Shown in pieces: positions 1 through 13,100 of a stretch of 64,000 nucleotides of DNA (position 1 is its first letter; each line of letters opens with the position of its first letter). A model generated the notes under the pieces. It saw only the letters and a program-made list of their open reading frames with translations, did no database searches and had not been told where the DNA came from. Location: positions 1 through 64,000 of the forward strand of contig LLCB01000013.1 in NCBI GenBank assembly GCA_001414345.1. Reading direction: 5' to 3'. Made by a program: the position numbers and the translations under genes. The stretch is from Hymenoscyphus infarciens. Lineage: Eukaryota; Ascomycota; Leotiomycetes; Helotiales; Helotiaceae.

Positions 1-1740
1 AAAAAAAACACGACTTCTTTTAATCTCCACCAACCCACCCCCCCCCCCGCCAACTAGTAAGTACACTATATAACATCCAACCACCAGAAAAAGAAAAGAA
101 AAGAAAAAATATACGCCGCGCAAATTATCCGAAGCCTGAGTCTATCCAGACCTCACAAACGAGCCTCTCTCAAGATCCCTCCTTACTCACACCCACCTTA
201 CCAGCATCCGCGTTCAAACGAAGAGTAGACACCCTCTCTCGAGTTTAAACCATTGTCCTTGGAAAGAAAGAACTACTAATCCCACCTCCTTACCACCGAG
301 AACCTTTCCATCGTCGAAAACTAGACTCTCGTTTCCTTCCTTCCTTCCTTCCTTCCTTTATTACCTATTAAAAAAAAAAGCTAAAAAAAAAACTATCGAT
401 TAAGAAGCGTCGTTGAGATTCTAACTCTTGTTTCCTTCCTTCCTTCCTTTATTACCTCTCTTAAAAAATCTAAAAAAAAAAGAAAGAAAAAAACTATTAA
501 CTAAGAAGCGTTATTAAGATTCTAACTCTCTAGTAGGTCTATCTTACGTATAAGATTCTAGATAAAAGAACTAAATTTAATTTAATTTAAAGAAAGAAGA
601 CTAGCTTTCTCTTCTCTAAAAGACGATTCTAAACTTAAAAAAACAGCTTACTAATTATACTTATACTTTACTAGCTTCTATATTTAAATAACAAGAAGAG
701 TAGATAAACCCTACTATTATAGCCTTAGTATTAGTATTAGTAAATCCTTTAAAGAGGAAAGAAAGAAAGAACTACTAATCTAACCTCCTTACTATTAAGA
801 AACTTTCCATCGTTGAAAAGTAGACTCTTATTTCCTTCCTTCCTTCCTTCATTACCTATTAAAAAAAAAAGCTAAAAAAAAAACTATTAATTAAGAAGCG
901 TCGTTGAGATTCTAACTCTTATTTCCTTCCTTCCTTCCTTCATTACCTCTCAAAAAAAATAAAAAATAAAAAAAAAACTATCAACTAAGAAGCGTCGTCG
1001 AGATTCTAACTCTCTAGTAGGTCCATCTTACGTATAAGATTCTAGATAAAGAACCTAATTTAATTTAATTTAAAGAAGACTAGCTTTCTCTTCTCTAAGA
1101 GACGATCCTTAACTTAAAAAAACAGCTTACTAATTACGCTTATAGGTACCTTACCAGCTTCTATATTTAAATAACGAGAAGAGTAGATAAACCCTACTAT
1201 TATAGCCTTAGTATTAGTATTAGTAAATCCCCTAAAGAGGAAAGAAAGAAAGAACGACCAATCCCACCTTCGTACTGTCGAGAAACGTTCCATCGTCGAA
1301 AACTAGACTCTTATTTCCTTCCTTCCTTCCTTCCTTCCTTCCTTCCTTCCTTCATTACCTCTCTTAAAAAATCCAAAAAGAAAAAAAGAAAGAAAAAAAC
1401 TCTCAATCAAGAAGCGTCGTCGAGATTCCAACTCTCTAGCAGGTCTATCTTACGTACAAGATTCTAGATAAAGAACCTAATTTAATTTAATTTAAAAAAG
1501 ACTAGCTTTCTCTTCTCTGAGAGACAAGCCTTAACTTAAAAAAACAGCTTACTAATTACGCTTATACCTTACCAGCTTCTATATTTAAAGGACGAGAAGA
1601 GTAGATAAACCCTACTATTATAGCCTTAGTATTAGTATTAGTAAATCCCTTAAAGAGGAAAGAAAGAAAGAACTACTAATACCACCTCTGTACCGTCGAG
1701 AAACGTTCCATCGTCGAAAAGTAGACTCTCGTCGTCGATT
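1..1740. repeat. RIP-mutated tandem array, four copies
   Basis: An anchor beginning GAAAGAAAGAAC recurs near 262, 757, 1240 and 1658, giving spacings of about 495, 483 and 418 bp. Each copy continues with a CATCGTCGAAAA-like block, a TTCC microsatellite, a block around GTAGGTC..CTTACGTA, a TTTAATTTAA run and a shared TAGCCTTAGTATTAGTATTAG tail. Length differences come mainly from the TTCC runs. Copies 1-3 are AT-rich and nearly lack CA/TG, as expected after RIP. The fourth copy, whose body runs on to about 1,900, keeps CA/TG at the matching sites. No coding capacity was recognised. Confidence 0.85.
1314..1352. repeat. TTCC tetranucleotide microsatellite
   Basis: This is the longest of the TTCC runs inside the tandem array. 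Shorter ones lie near 333-358, 431-449, 831-850 and 922-941. The run length varies between repeat copies and explains most of their size differences. Confidence 0.9.
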
Positions 1741-3098
1741 AAGAAGCGTCGTTGAGATTTTTACTCCATAGCAGTGCTGTCTTGTCTCTAGATTCCAAAC
1801 AAAGGACCTGATTCAATCTGAAGAAGACCGGCTTTCTCTTCCCTGAGGGACGATCCTCGACTTGACGAATAGCTCGCTGATCACGACACATACCTCGAGG
1901 GAAAACTCGTCTTATAGCTCTCCGCATCGCCTTCCTTCCAACCAACCAACTCACGTTGTTTGAACCTCGCCACTTCAACATTATAATATATACATACGCA
2001 TTCAACTATTCCTTCTCAGCCTGTAGTGTTCGTCCTCAATTAAAACCCCACGGACTAGGATCCCAAGGACAGCCAAGGCCCAGAGATCACACCTCACACA
2101 ACCACCATGCATACACAATCCACACCAAGAACCATTCAAATTAATTGATGATTTTCTTATTTCTTTTTCTCAAATACACAAAGCCAGTTTTTCGGCAACA
2201 AAGGGAAAAAAAGAGGTACCTGGCACCATCCATCAAACAACAATGCAAAAGCCAAAGCCGAGAGCCGGACGCAGCCCAGCCTAGGCAGCAAACGCGAAAC
2301 CGACAAATCCAGCAAAAGGCAAACCCTGTTGGGCTCAAAAAGGTCCACAAAAAACCCCCAAAGGCCCCCCCATCCCATCCCGTGCAATTCCCATCTCAAT
2401 CGACCCAGGGCAAGCCCAAGCCCCTTAAAACCCACGGTCTCCTCTTCTCAAGAGTGTAAACAAAGGTGCCCTCCGTGTATGCAGCCAGAGTGAAATTTTC
2501 GCATGAACAAAAGAAAATTGGAGAAAGAGCAAAAAACACAAACAATGTGTACCAAGGAAAATCGGGGTGAGTGGTGAAAAAGCATGTCTTGGTGGATGAA
2601 CCGAGGGGCTTTTCAAATGACCTAAAAGCCAAGAAAGCCAAAATGCGAGGAGCATCTGAGAGCAAACACCCGAAACAAAACTCCCCCTGCTCCACAAATG
2701 AGGTAACACCCAGTCGAATGTATTCCGAGACGCCACATTTAAAAACCGGGTAATGCAACCAACGACCTGCCACCCCCCCCCCAGGATAGAAAAAAAATGA
2801 ACGTAGAAGCGGAAACGGGCATCAAGGCATTCGAGTCGTTGTTTTTCGTCGCCGAACAAATCGTAGGACTTCTAAGAACGCATGGAAAGCATATGAAGGA
2901 CACCGAATTATATGCAGCCAGCGACCCATATGGTACAAGAGCGCAAGTGGTAAGGACAACGAGGCAGTATTATTATCGTCGACGAGACATCGGAAAAAGG
3001 GTCGTCGAGATTCAAGGTCGAAAATGGCGCCAAATCTAGTTTTGATCGTCATTCTCATACTTTGGCTGAGGCGCATTTTGGTTATCTGGGAGTAAAAG
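1741..3098. other. gene-free stretch, partly con7 3' flank
   Basis: The first part (to about 1,900) is the least mutated copy of the tandem repeat. The rest has ordinary base composition. Short open frames occur on both strands but none has recognisable motifs, conserved-looking composition or a convincing start. The part next to 3,098 probably holds the 3' UTR of con7. Confidence 0.5.
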
Positions 3099-5026
3099 TC
3101 AGCGGTGTTTAGTATAGGAAAGGGGATGAGGGAAGTAATAACGTTGGCTGTACATCTGATTAGGCGCACCATAAGGTGAAGCCGGGTATCCGGAAAATGT
3201 TTGCATTTGGTTGCCATCGTATTGCTGCAATTGTTGAACTCCACCTGGAGGAGCCGCTTGGTATTGAGCTGGGACTTGGCCACCAGGTTGATAACCGATA
3301 GGCGGAAGTTGAACGGATCGACTAGCTTGTTGTTGCTGTTGTTGGTAGCCTTGGGGGTGGCCACCTTCACCGGGTTGTTGTTGCTCAGGTGGAGGGCCAA
3401 CTGGTTGAGGGACTCCCATTCGTTGACGATCCTCTTCCTGTTTACGGTGGTTCTCTTCCTCCTTCTTGCGTGCCTTCCACTCCTTACGAATCTCCTTGAA
3501 TTCTGTAATCACAAGTTAGCGTTGTGTTACATTGGAATATACCCGAAGATTCCCAGTTTGGGGTTGCCCCTGCTAGCTCCGGAATGAGTGAAGTTATCCC
3601 CAAGACGCAAAGTCATCGGATCTACACTAGCTTCAACGCCAGTGGAGAAAGCGCCCGCACAGGGCACTAAGGGCTAAGGGATTCGGATAATTCCCAAGCG
3701 CCATTGAAGGTTTGAAGGCTTGAATACGACGTTGAAAAATCCAACATCGTCTTCCAACGTGACACTGGACCAGATGCGCGAACACAATCCTGCAAGTGCA
3801 GGGAAAGTGCAGGAACATCATCGCTTGCGCAAAAGGGGGGGGGGGGATTTCAAAGGACTTCAAAAAGAATTCCAACATACCTTCCGGTGTGCGCTTTTGA
3901 CCGTGCGATTGCATGGTGACGTGGGCATTGAGGTGGTTCAATGTGCCATAAGCCTTTTCGCATCCATTCCAACCACATTTGTACATGCGCTCAATTTCCT
4001 CATATCGTCGACGGGGTCGCTTGTGTTGTTGTGCACCTGGGATTGGGACAAAGGAGTAAACCTGCGAAAGAAGTCAGTGACGCGATTTCGCGGGCGTTAC
4101 ATCACATTGGAATTTCGGTATGAGCTGTGAAAGCGTCGATGCAAGTGCAGTGAATCACTGGAACATGCAGGCGCATTTCAACTCGGCGCCTTTTTTAACT
4201 GCATTTCGAGGAGAGATAAGAAAGGAAGGATGGGATTAATGCTTACTTGGCCTGGACGCTGGGCTGTAGCCGCCGAGGATGGCGTATGAGCACCACTGAC
4301 AGCATATCCTCCTGCTGCCATGGCGTGAGGGCCCTGGCTACCAGCGTAGCCAGCCCAGTCAGGTCGAGGTTGGGTGTACATGCCGCCAGATTGGTGGGAG
4401 GGGTAACCGTGCTGCATCTCTTGTTGAGGGGCGTATGGCGAATATTGACCGTGAGGGGGATAGGTAGGACTCGAGGCCGCGATTGAAGGATCTATTGAAA
4501 CGTCCTGGTCAGATTTGATTTGATTATTTTGATGACTGGAGCTGCCATCTTGCAAGGGCAAAGACGGACTGTTTGGTTGAGCCATGCCTGCGCTACTGCT
4601 ACCGCTGTGGTTGCTAGCCGGGTGGTAAGGTCGAAGATTGGGATCTTGGAAAGAACCTGAACGCGCCGAGGCAGGGTAGAAGTCCGAGGTAGGGGTCACA
4701 GTCGTCGAGTAGTGGTTCTGGTTCTGATTTGGACTCGGCTTGACCTCTGCTTGGGAAGGATACTGAGGAGCAGATGGATTATCTGCAGGTGTTTCTTCAG
4801 CCTGAGCGTTGGTCAAGGCGTGAGGATATGATGAGTGCAAACCTGACTGAGGAAATTCGGAGGCACCACCTCTATCCATAGGATTGCTCTCCGAGTTGGT
4901 GTAGGCTCCGAGGAGCGAGCTCAGCGTGGCCTCGTTGGTGTGGTCCGGAGGGGACTTTGGGTCGTCGACTGGAGCCGCGGCGTGGGATTGATGGGTAAAA
5001 TGATGTTGCGAAGCTACCAAGGACAT
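3099..5026 (-). CDS. con7: Con7-type C2H2 transcription factor
   Basis: Three exons on the minus strand: 5026-4247, 4061-3881 and 3502-3099, giving 454 aa. The introns (4246-4062 and 3880-3503) have clean GTAAGC/GTATGT donors and CAG acceptors, and the frame is kept across both. Residues 1-260 are low-complexity, rich in S, P, Q, H and Y. Then comes a basic block KRPRRRYEEIER and a single C2H2 finger with C289, C294, H307 and H313 (C-x4-C-x12-H-x5-H). A charged helix EFKEIRKEWKARKKEE and a P/Q/G/Y-rich tail follow. The finger and the flanking VYSFVPIPGAQQ and EWKARKKEE motifs match the family of Magnaporthe Con7, a regulator needed for normal conidia and infection structures. Nuclear DNA binding is inferred. 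The upstream region is unusually long and gene-free, which suits a heavily regulated developmental gene. Confidence 0.9.
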
Positions 5027-5527
5027 ACTACAGCTCTAGAAGTATGTCTAGATATCTAGAGAAGAAGGCAGTGCTAGACGGGTGGGTGGGTAGGTAGGTA
5101 GGTCTGCGCAAGCGTAACGCGAGTGCGATTGCGATTGCTCCTGCTCCTGCTCTCTCGCCAAAGGGAAGAGGCAAGTGCTTTCGAGGAGGAGGTACTGGTA
5201 GTGTGCGGGGAGTGGGGAAGGAGCGATGCAGCGATGCAGCGACGCGACTTTTCGAGGGTCGATACTCGGAGAATCTGATATGCAGGTGCTTGGACGGCGA
5301 CAGGCAGCGCCAATTCACTCACTGATCTTCGAATACCGGCAAGCGCAGGAGGGAACTTTTGAGACTTCACCTTGAATTACTCCGAGCTGTGGTTGCTCTT
5401 CTTCAGATGCGCCGAGGGGTTTGGTCGTCGAGGAATTGAGCGGAATGGAACCGAGGGAGACGATTGAGACGGAGATGGAAAGCCACGGAGAATAGCAGCA
5501 AGTAAAAAGTGATGGATCGGGGTGAAA

Positions 5528-5562
5528 GACGAGTAGACGAGTAGACGAGTAGACGAGTAGAC
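5528..5562. repeat. 8-bp tandem repeat GACGAGTA
   Basis: Four perfect head-to-tail copies of GACGAGTA followed by a partial copy, about 500 bp upstream of the con7 start codon. Confidence 0.9.
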
Positions 5563-5970
5563 CTGAGGGTTCGGTGCAAGGGTTTGTGAGGAGTATAGTA
5601 GTAGTGCGGCCAGAAGAGACGGGGGGATGCGCCACTGATAAATAGTTGGGGAGTCGAGGGGAAGTGTCGTAATTATTTTCCCACTTGCACCGGCGCGTCT
5701 TTTTTTCTTTATTTGGCGTGGTACTTGTTGGACTTCTTCCAGTTCACTTGTGACGAGATTACTTTTGCAGTGTCTGGTGACCCGTTGCAAAAATGAGGAC
5801 AGAATTAATTGCGACGTCAATACTCTGGAGAGTGTTGAGAAGAATTATAACTGACGTTGGGTGCCGTGGGTGTGGGTGGGGAGTATAGCTCGAAAGCGGC
5901 AGTGGTAGTGTATTGAGGTAGTAGATATTGCACTCGAGCGCGCTTGGTGGGTGGGATGAATGGCGGAGAG

Positions 5971-6030
5971 GTTGAGTGGTTGAGTGGTTGAGTGGTCGAG
6001 TGGTCGAGTGTGGTCGAGTCGAGTGGCCGA
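5971..6030. repeat. 8-bp tandem repeat GTTGAGTG / GTCGAGTG
   Basis: A run of GTTGAGTG units that turns into GTCGAGTG units, with one irregular spacing near the end. It shares the GAGTG/GAGTA core with the array at 5528. Confidence 0.85.
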
Positions 6031-6128
6031 GAGAGGTTAAGACCGAGGGCCGTGGGGACTTGGAGGACCTTTAGTCGATTTTTAGAAGGGCAAGCGTGAC
6101 TCGAAGCCGCCCTAGGCCTGCCGGCGAA

Positions 6129-6183
6129 GTGGGTTTGGGAGTGGGTTGGAAGTGGGTTGGAAGTGGGTTAGGAGTGGGTTGGA
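6129..6183. repeat. 11-bp tandem repeat AGTGGGTTGGA
   Basis: Four to five imperfect head-to-tail copies of an AGTGGGTTGGA-like unit. Confidence 0.85.
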
Positions 6184-6303
6184 TTGTACTGGGTTACCTA
6201 GGTAGATGTGGGTGCTCACCTCACAGTGACGGGGTCGAGTTCTTGCAGGGGTTCCTTCGGTTGAAGAGAGTGTCTGGTCTGGCTGGCTGTTGAGCAAAGC
6301 GGC

Positions 6304-6332
6304 GGCTCCACCAGGCTCCACCAGGCTCCACC
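6304..6332. repeat. 10-bp tandem repeat GGCTCCACCA
   Basis: Three head-to-tail copies; the last one ends CCC instead of CCA. Confidence 0.85.
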
Positions 6333-7003
6333 CAAACTCAAACTCTGAAAATGCCCAGACGCTACTTCTATGAGGAGGAGATTCCACTTCTGATTCCACT
6401 TATCGTCTGCGCTTGCCTGTAACTGGATGTCCTTGAAGAATGCTCGCAAGGATATCCGATCCAAATGCTGGAGAAGTGATGATCTCGTACGTGTCGATGT
6501 TCCTCCTCTACGTACACGGCTTATATCAGGTGAGAGCGAGGTCGAGACCTTCGTCTTTGGGTTGGGAGATCTACTCGTATACAGATTGAAAGGGATCTCG
6601 TAGGGTATGAAGCCACTGCCACCAGTTTGGAGACGATTGATGTTCCTCAGGGGTAGAGATGGGTAGAAGAGATGAGAGATGTTGAGAAGAGGCGGACGCT
6701 CAAAGATTGCCGTCGCTGGAGTCTGAAGCTCAAAATGATTCAAACTTCCCAGTGACGGGAAGACGTGGGGATGCGAATGACGAATGACGAATGACGAGCC
6801 TCCCCTCCGACGGCACTTCTACTCCGTTCTCCGTCTTCAACTAGTACTGTACTGTACCTACCTACGGTACGCAATAGCCTCAGCTATCTCTTTTCTTCTT
6901 TTGTCTCGCCGTCTGGGGATTTGGAAAGTACAGTATAGGTATCCCCGCAACTCTCCAATCTTCTTGGCTCTCTTCAGCCAACTGCTTGCTTCAACTGCTT
7001 CGT

Positions 7004-7033
7004 AGCTGTAGCTGTAGCTGTGGCTGTAGCTGT
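7004..7033. repeat. hexanucleotide repeat GTAGCT
   Basis: Five near-perfect GTAGCT hexamers with one GTGGCT variant. Confidence 0.8.
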
Positions 7034-7100
7034 GCGCCACTTGCAGATGCTTTCTTCCAGGAACCGTAGTCGTCGATCGATTACGGATTCAGATTGACCT

Positions 7101-10100
7101 TCGGATCTGCTGCTAACGTCGACCTAGTGGTAGCGTCTCCTCTTAGTGCTTTTCAAACACTGCCCGACCACGGAGCACCTAGCGCCGAGTCTCGATTTCT
7201 GCAGCAGCGGCCACTTGGAGATCACGTCCAACCTATTTCACCACCAATGTCGCAAAACCCCGGCTGAGCCTGGAGAGGGGGTCTGGTCTAGCGCAGAATG
7301 CGTTCTAAGCCGGGCAGAAAAGATCCTGATGCGGTCAAGTGGCTGTATGGATGTGGATCGGTTCCTCTAGATGAGGTTGTTGCCTTCGGTTTCCTCTGAT
7401 GCTTCGATGTGTTGCAAAGGAATAGTCTGAACTCTGACCTCGATTCTGATGTCACCTGGGAAGCACAATAGGTACGGGGGAGTTGGTCAAGAAGTCTCTC
7501 GCAGTTCTATTTTCTGCCCGGAGGACGAGGGAGAGAGTATGTGATATTCAAGGGGGCAGAGGTGTGGGTGTCAAGGTCGTCCGGTCTTTATTTTTCTTTC
7601 CGCCCTGCACAAGCGTTGCCGTTTCCAACGTTTTCTTCTGTCCGTCCAATCTTTGTTTTGGGAGCGTGTGCTGGGGAAGGACACGGTCTGCCACTTGAGT
7701 GCGGTTCGTCGAGTAGTTCGTGGGAAAGATGGAGTTTCGATGTCCGGTGTCAACTTTATCGAAGCCGTCTCCGTTTGAACTTGCGCCCCCGTGCTGACCA
7801 GCGCAAAGGAAGACTGGTCGAGTGTCTGTCAAATGGAGTGATGATGAATGGGGGGAGGAGGGTTCTCGACGACTAGTCAACTAGCACGGATGCTCAAATC
7901 ACAGCGAGTATTTGTAATGAAGGTATTGCTTTTTCTGCCAAACGTCAAATTTTGGACCGCGGTCGAGGCTCGAAATTACTCTGTTGCGGGCAAATGTTAG
8001 TTGGCAAGCAAAACAAAGGGACATTGGTAATATCGGGACACAATGGCACACCTCTTGGTGGTTGACACAAAGGTGCTCGACGTCGGGGTCGATACCGATA
8101 CAGTATTTGCGATGCGATGATGCGGGATGGAAATAATAAATGAAAGAGAGGCTAACTTGATCGCTGACTAGCGTTGGATGCAATGCTTGAGCGAGCGGCC
8201 TCGGAATGATCCCTGGGGGGAGAGTGTGGAGGGGAGGGGGGAGCGCGAGCGGGCAGCAAGCACACTTCCTCGGAGGCGAAGAAACACACTCGGAAAACAC
8301 GGCGTTTGCTCTCGAGGACGGTGGCAAAAATGAGATGCAGAGGCACCAGGGACCACCAGGAGAGAGTCGTGGATTATCTTCGCAAGAAGTGATCTCTTGG
8401 GCTTTTCTGGGCCTAAGTACGTTCTATTTCGTCGTCTTTCGAACCCTGCTGCGTTGGTCACGTCCGGGGCCGTTGAGGAGGATGGGCGTTTGAATTTAGG
8501 GCGACGCTTGTGTAGGCGACCCAGATGTGCGGGAATGATCTGGAGGCACCGCACTAAGGATTTCTTGCTGCAACGAGGGATGAAGGAAGGGTTTCCAATG
8601 AACAAAGAATCGCGCCCAACACAGTCGCGCGCTTGATTTTTCTATGCTGGCTTGCTGGTAGGGGCAGATGCACAGGCACAAGAACAAGTTCCACGACTTC
8701 GAAATGAGTGCTTCAGCGAATCCTTTTTTCGGCGGGACTTTTGGAATTTCAAAGACTCGTTGGCGAGTGTGGCAAGGGCTCGGCAAAACAACCACACAAC
8801 TTCTCTCCAACACTCCAGTAACAGTTGCAAATGCAAATCAATCGACTCAAGTGGGCTGGCAAGATCGACCGTAGAAGGCGCTGAGCGAAGAAGGCGCCTT
8901 CTAGTGAAAATTCTGGGCTGGGAATGCGCCAATACCCTGTAAACTTGCTGAGGCGGCCAACAAATCGATGCCGGGGTGCCATCGCCAGTATTGGACGTGG
9001 CTTGCATCGTGCTGCTGCGGGCAAGACAATTTCTCAACGCAGCACAACACGACAGGTCCCGGGATCCACGAACAAACGAGTGAGAGCACTGCAAGTTGAT
9101 GGATGAAGTTTCCGGTGCTGGCGAATGGCTGACTTCAAATGGGAGTCTTGAGTGGCTCAGAGGGCATCGTGCAGAAGCAGGGAGAACATGACCAAATCAA
9201 AAGCCAGTAAACATCATGAGTGGCACACTCAGAAAGCTGCTCAACTCCACAAGGCAGTTCCAGCGGCATTCGAGAAGGGAGGGTGGTGCAGCGAATCAGT
9301 CAACATTCCATCACGGACCCTATCACCTCAGCAAAATCTTGGTTTACACCGAATTCAATCTTTGGATGGCAATGGTGAGCCATATCATGTCATGATGGCT
9401 GCCTGGGTCATATCAACAAACAGGTGTGTATGCGGGGATTTGTATGCACATATTTTGGGTTTTCTTGGCCAAGTCGAGCTCACCGAAGCAAGCCTGCAGG
9501 CTGAACTTGAGCGGTGATGGATGAGCTGTCAGTCATGTCAGAAAGCAACACTGGAACATCCAGAAGAAATGTGGAAACACAGAGGCCGGCTTCTACTCCG
9601 AATCACCCCGAAACCTCCGTTATTCCTGGTAACTTTTTGGCCCAAAAGTCATCGTCCATAATTGTAAAACTGTTACTCTGGCATTGTCCAGGTACAGTAT
9701 GCGGTTGTGGAACTACCAAGCTACCATGTTTCCACGCGACTCCTGAATTAACCACGACCGTTGGTTAGCATTTCAGCATGCCATCTGTGAAGCTAGCCTC
9801 TTCTTGCTATCAATGGGCGTCTAGAATAGCAGAATATTTATCGAGGCACTAGGACTGCGCGGGGTGTTTGGTGAACCACCTTCTACTTTGAGGTATACCG
9901 CATGCTTGTTTTTCTACCCAGGATTAAAGATCCCATTCTCTACGAGATATGGCCCTGGGGTGGGGGTTCTTGGTCTCTTGCAGAGCAAACACGACGCCTT
10001 CATTCAAAAGGAAAACCAGTCCTCTGGCACGACACGAATTTACGAACTCTGAATGTTAAAGTTGACCACGAAAAAAAGGAGAAGAGTACGGAGTAAAAGA

Positions 10101-13100
10101 GCAAATACCCAATTCAACTCCCATGTTTCTTTGCTGTGCCTCACGGCTATTCCTGGTCGATATTTTATCCTTGGAAGCTCTATAAATCCCATCAATCATT
10201 ATCTCAAGGCGGTAAAAGGTCTCCTTTCCCCGCGATAGCCGACCAGCCTTCCATTATCGACAACTGGGATTAGTAAAATTCAACAGCTCATGTGTTCGCA
10301 GATCGCCAACGTGTTCGCGATGGGCACCGGATTGGGGTTTTAACACTCTTCACCGTCTTCTCAGCTCACGGTCTCATTCGGCACATGGGGCTCTTTTTTG
10401 ATGGCGATTATGCAGCTTCGACGAGTGTCACAATTTTCTTCATCACTGCATCAGGACCTGTCGTGGGTTCTGCCCCCCGTTCTCAGCACGAGCATCCGAT
10501 GAGGAAGGGATGAATGGCCCCCAATTGACGTTGATATAAAAGTGAAGCTATCTCGATAAGCTCGTCCGGTTGCTAGGTTGTTTGTCCATTTCTCTCTAGT
10601 CGAGGCCACTGGACTAAAAAGCACGCGCAGTAGCTCTCCCGCCGCAACGGTTAATGGAATCCGGGCGAGGACAATCCCCAGAGTCACACTATCGGGGCCT
10701 CTAAGTGGTGGTGAGTTTATGCCAAGCGTCGCTACTGTGACCAAATCCCATCGTAAATGCCATGCGACACGAGGCGTGAGCATGGGCGGTATTTAAGGTC
10801 GTTTGTTAGGGGCGATCCAAAGGGATATTTTGATAACATCCCGCGGCGAAGCCTTGATGTATCTCCAAGCGCCCAAGAAGAAGGCTGGAGTCTGGAGTCT
10901 GGAGATTCGAAGTGTTTGGTTTTGGAAAGGGAGAAAATTGCCCATTCGGTCAAGACGAGGATAATACAGTGCAATCAGTCACCCCGCGCTCCTACCTACG
11001 GAGGGCGTCCCCTTGAACACGCGTCCCGGTTCTGCTGATTTTTTCACTCGCCTCTTCCTCCGAGTCCCGACCCTTGAACCCTCTGAGAGAGAGAGCTCAT
11101 TTGTTCCTACCATAAACCTGGACCCCAACAACCAACCCCGTACTATCATTTCCAATTATTTTACTCAGCACTGAGTCTGAGACGCAACATCAAACTTTAG
11201 AGTCCTGCTCTTCGATCCCACCACCAGCTCCCCAGCTCCCCACTAGGATTCAGAGTGAGACCACGATTAGGCCGAAGATCTCGTCACTGTGCGTCTTTGC
11301 ATCCGTGAGCCAGGGCCGTGACCGCTCTGCTCTCCCTTCAAATCAACAGATGGCAGCAAATCAAAGTGACAACAGTCAGCGATGTATGCGTTTAGACTTT
11401 ACGGTATTACATCAGCAGCTGAGCTGAACCACCACCACCTGAACCAGGCGCGACATGACTTTTCTACAGAGTAAAGTCATTGGAAGCAAAGATCCCCTCC
11501 TTCCCTTCCAAATCATGTTGCCTCTATGCTGAGGTGGGGCAATCGAATTGAATGGTTTCCACGTTGCAGATCTTGTATTGCCTCTCTCCGAATCCTGATA
11601 AGAGGCTGGGAAGCTGGGAAGCTGGGAAGCTGGGGTCTTTGAATGGGAGATTTGAAGATGGAAAAAGTGCCTTCGAGCGATCTGAGCAAAGCAGTGAAAA
11701 CACGAAGGAAACAGACTGGACAAACAACCAATGAGGGTCGCTTGTTCAACTTTCAAGACATTTAGCCGACCCCTCCCCTGGTCTTCGCAGCAGCTGGGTT
11801 TGGGATGTCATGGATGGGAATTCGGAGCCAATGATCATCGATCCAATATTAACCTGAGAATACTGCGCTAGGATCTGAAAACTGGAGCGCTGTGGATGGA
11901 GATGCGCGACTTTTTTCAACACATGTTGAAAATTGCAATTCCGCACTCAAAGCTTCGCGAATACTCAGTCAGTCTACTCCCAAGTCGCAGAAAGCCTAAT
12001 CGGGCTCTAGTGTCGTACTTTGGCCCCATACTCCGTACTGTACAAGCCAGCTTGGTTCTCCAATTCCGCCTCAGCGTCACATAGTCGCAGTGCTAACTTT
12101 AAGGTTTAGCACCACCTGGAAAGATCCCTGAGGAAAATGGAAACCCATGAGAACAATCCCTGGTCGATGATGGCAATGGCAACGCTCGGAGTGGGTGTGC
12201 CGCCGGAAAGTTGAGAGTCCTTGCACACCAGTGCCGCCTTTAGGAGCGCCCAAATGTCAATTGTTCCAATGGCCAAATTTACAAGCCATATCCTGGTCTG
12301 GACTGGGCCGGACCTCCTTACCTCTGTAGTGTTGACCTGCGTTGGTTCCCGCGCACCAAGGGAAGGGGGAAGGTAAGGTAGGCTTTGACATTTGGTACTT
12401 GTATCTTTGCGCTAACCTTTGGGACTTATTTCTGGGGTTATGGACGGAGATGGAGAACCTTTCGTGCGAAGTACGAAGAGATCAGATCTCCCTTCTATTT
12501 CCCGGCTTTACGTGTTTGTGATAGAGATATAGCGCTACTCCAACCTTATCTCTTCTAGCCCAGGAACGGGATTGGGAAAGTCTAGAGCTACTTGGCAAAC
12601 GTGGAGGGGTAAGTAAATGGGGAGTGAGTGGGGAAGGGTACATACTCGAGTACAGGTGAGTGACCTCTCCTCTCCTCTCCTCATCCATCATAACTTCTTT
12701 TCCTCTGTGCACTTTCACATTCATTTCCAATACCAGTACAAGTACCCAACTAAGTTACTGCACATCTGTTCGCCACCGTATTTCTCCATCTGGCAAGGCG
12801 CTCGAGGCAGGCTGCTCGAGGCAGGCTGCAGGCTCGAGTCAAGGTATTTCAGCGACACGCCAATCAGCACATGCACTCGTACAAAACTAAATCTGGTGTG
12901 GCTTGCTTCCCCTCCTCGCCCGTCTCTCTCTCTTTTTTCGCTCCCGCGAGCGAATCGAGCGCTGGGGAGGAGACTAGCTGTGGTAACGAACGCGTCCGTG
13001 CTAGGTAGGTGCTGACTTGATGGGTTTTTGATGACATCGTTATCCGTGCCTTTGTGCTTTCTTGTCTTTCTTTTTTGTGGTCGGAGAGGTCGAGTCGTGA

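Larger units (their letters stand above)
5027..7100. promoter_or_regulatory. con7: con7 upstream region with simple repeats
   Basis: No gene is seen. The stretch lies directly 5' of con7 and holds an unusual concentration of short direct repeats (listed separately) and purine-rich runs. Long 5' leaders and promoters are common for fungal developmental regulators, so this is probably the con7 promoter and 5' UTR. The sequence does not show a start site. Confidence 0.45.

Noticed and set aside
1739..2005. 88-codon minus-strand frame over the least mutated repeat copy
   Set aside because: It is not conserved as a frame in the other repeat copies, even allowing for RIP, and no domain is visible.
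8420..8470. tRNA B-box-like GGGTTCGAAAG on the minus strand
   Set aside because: The T-stem does not pair and no A box lies upstream.
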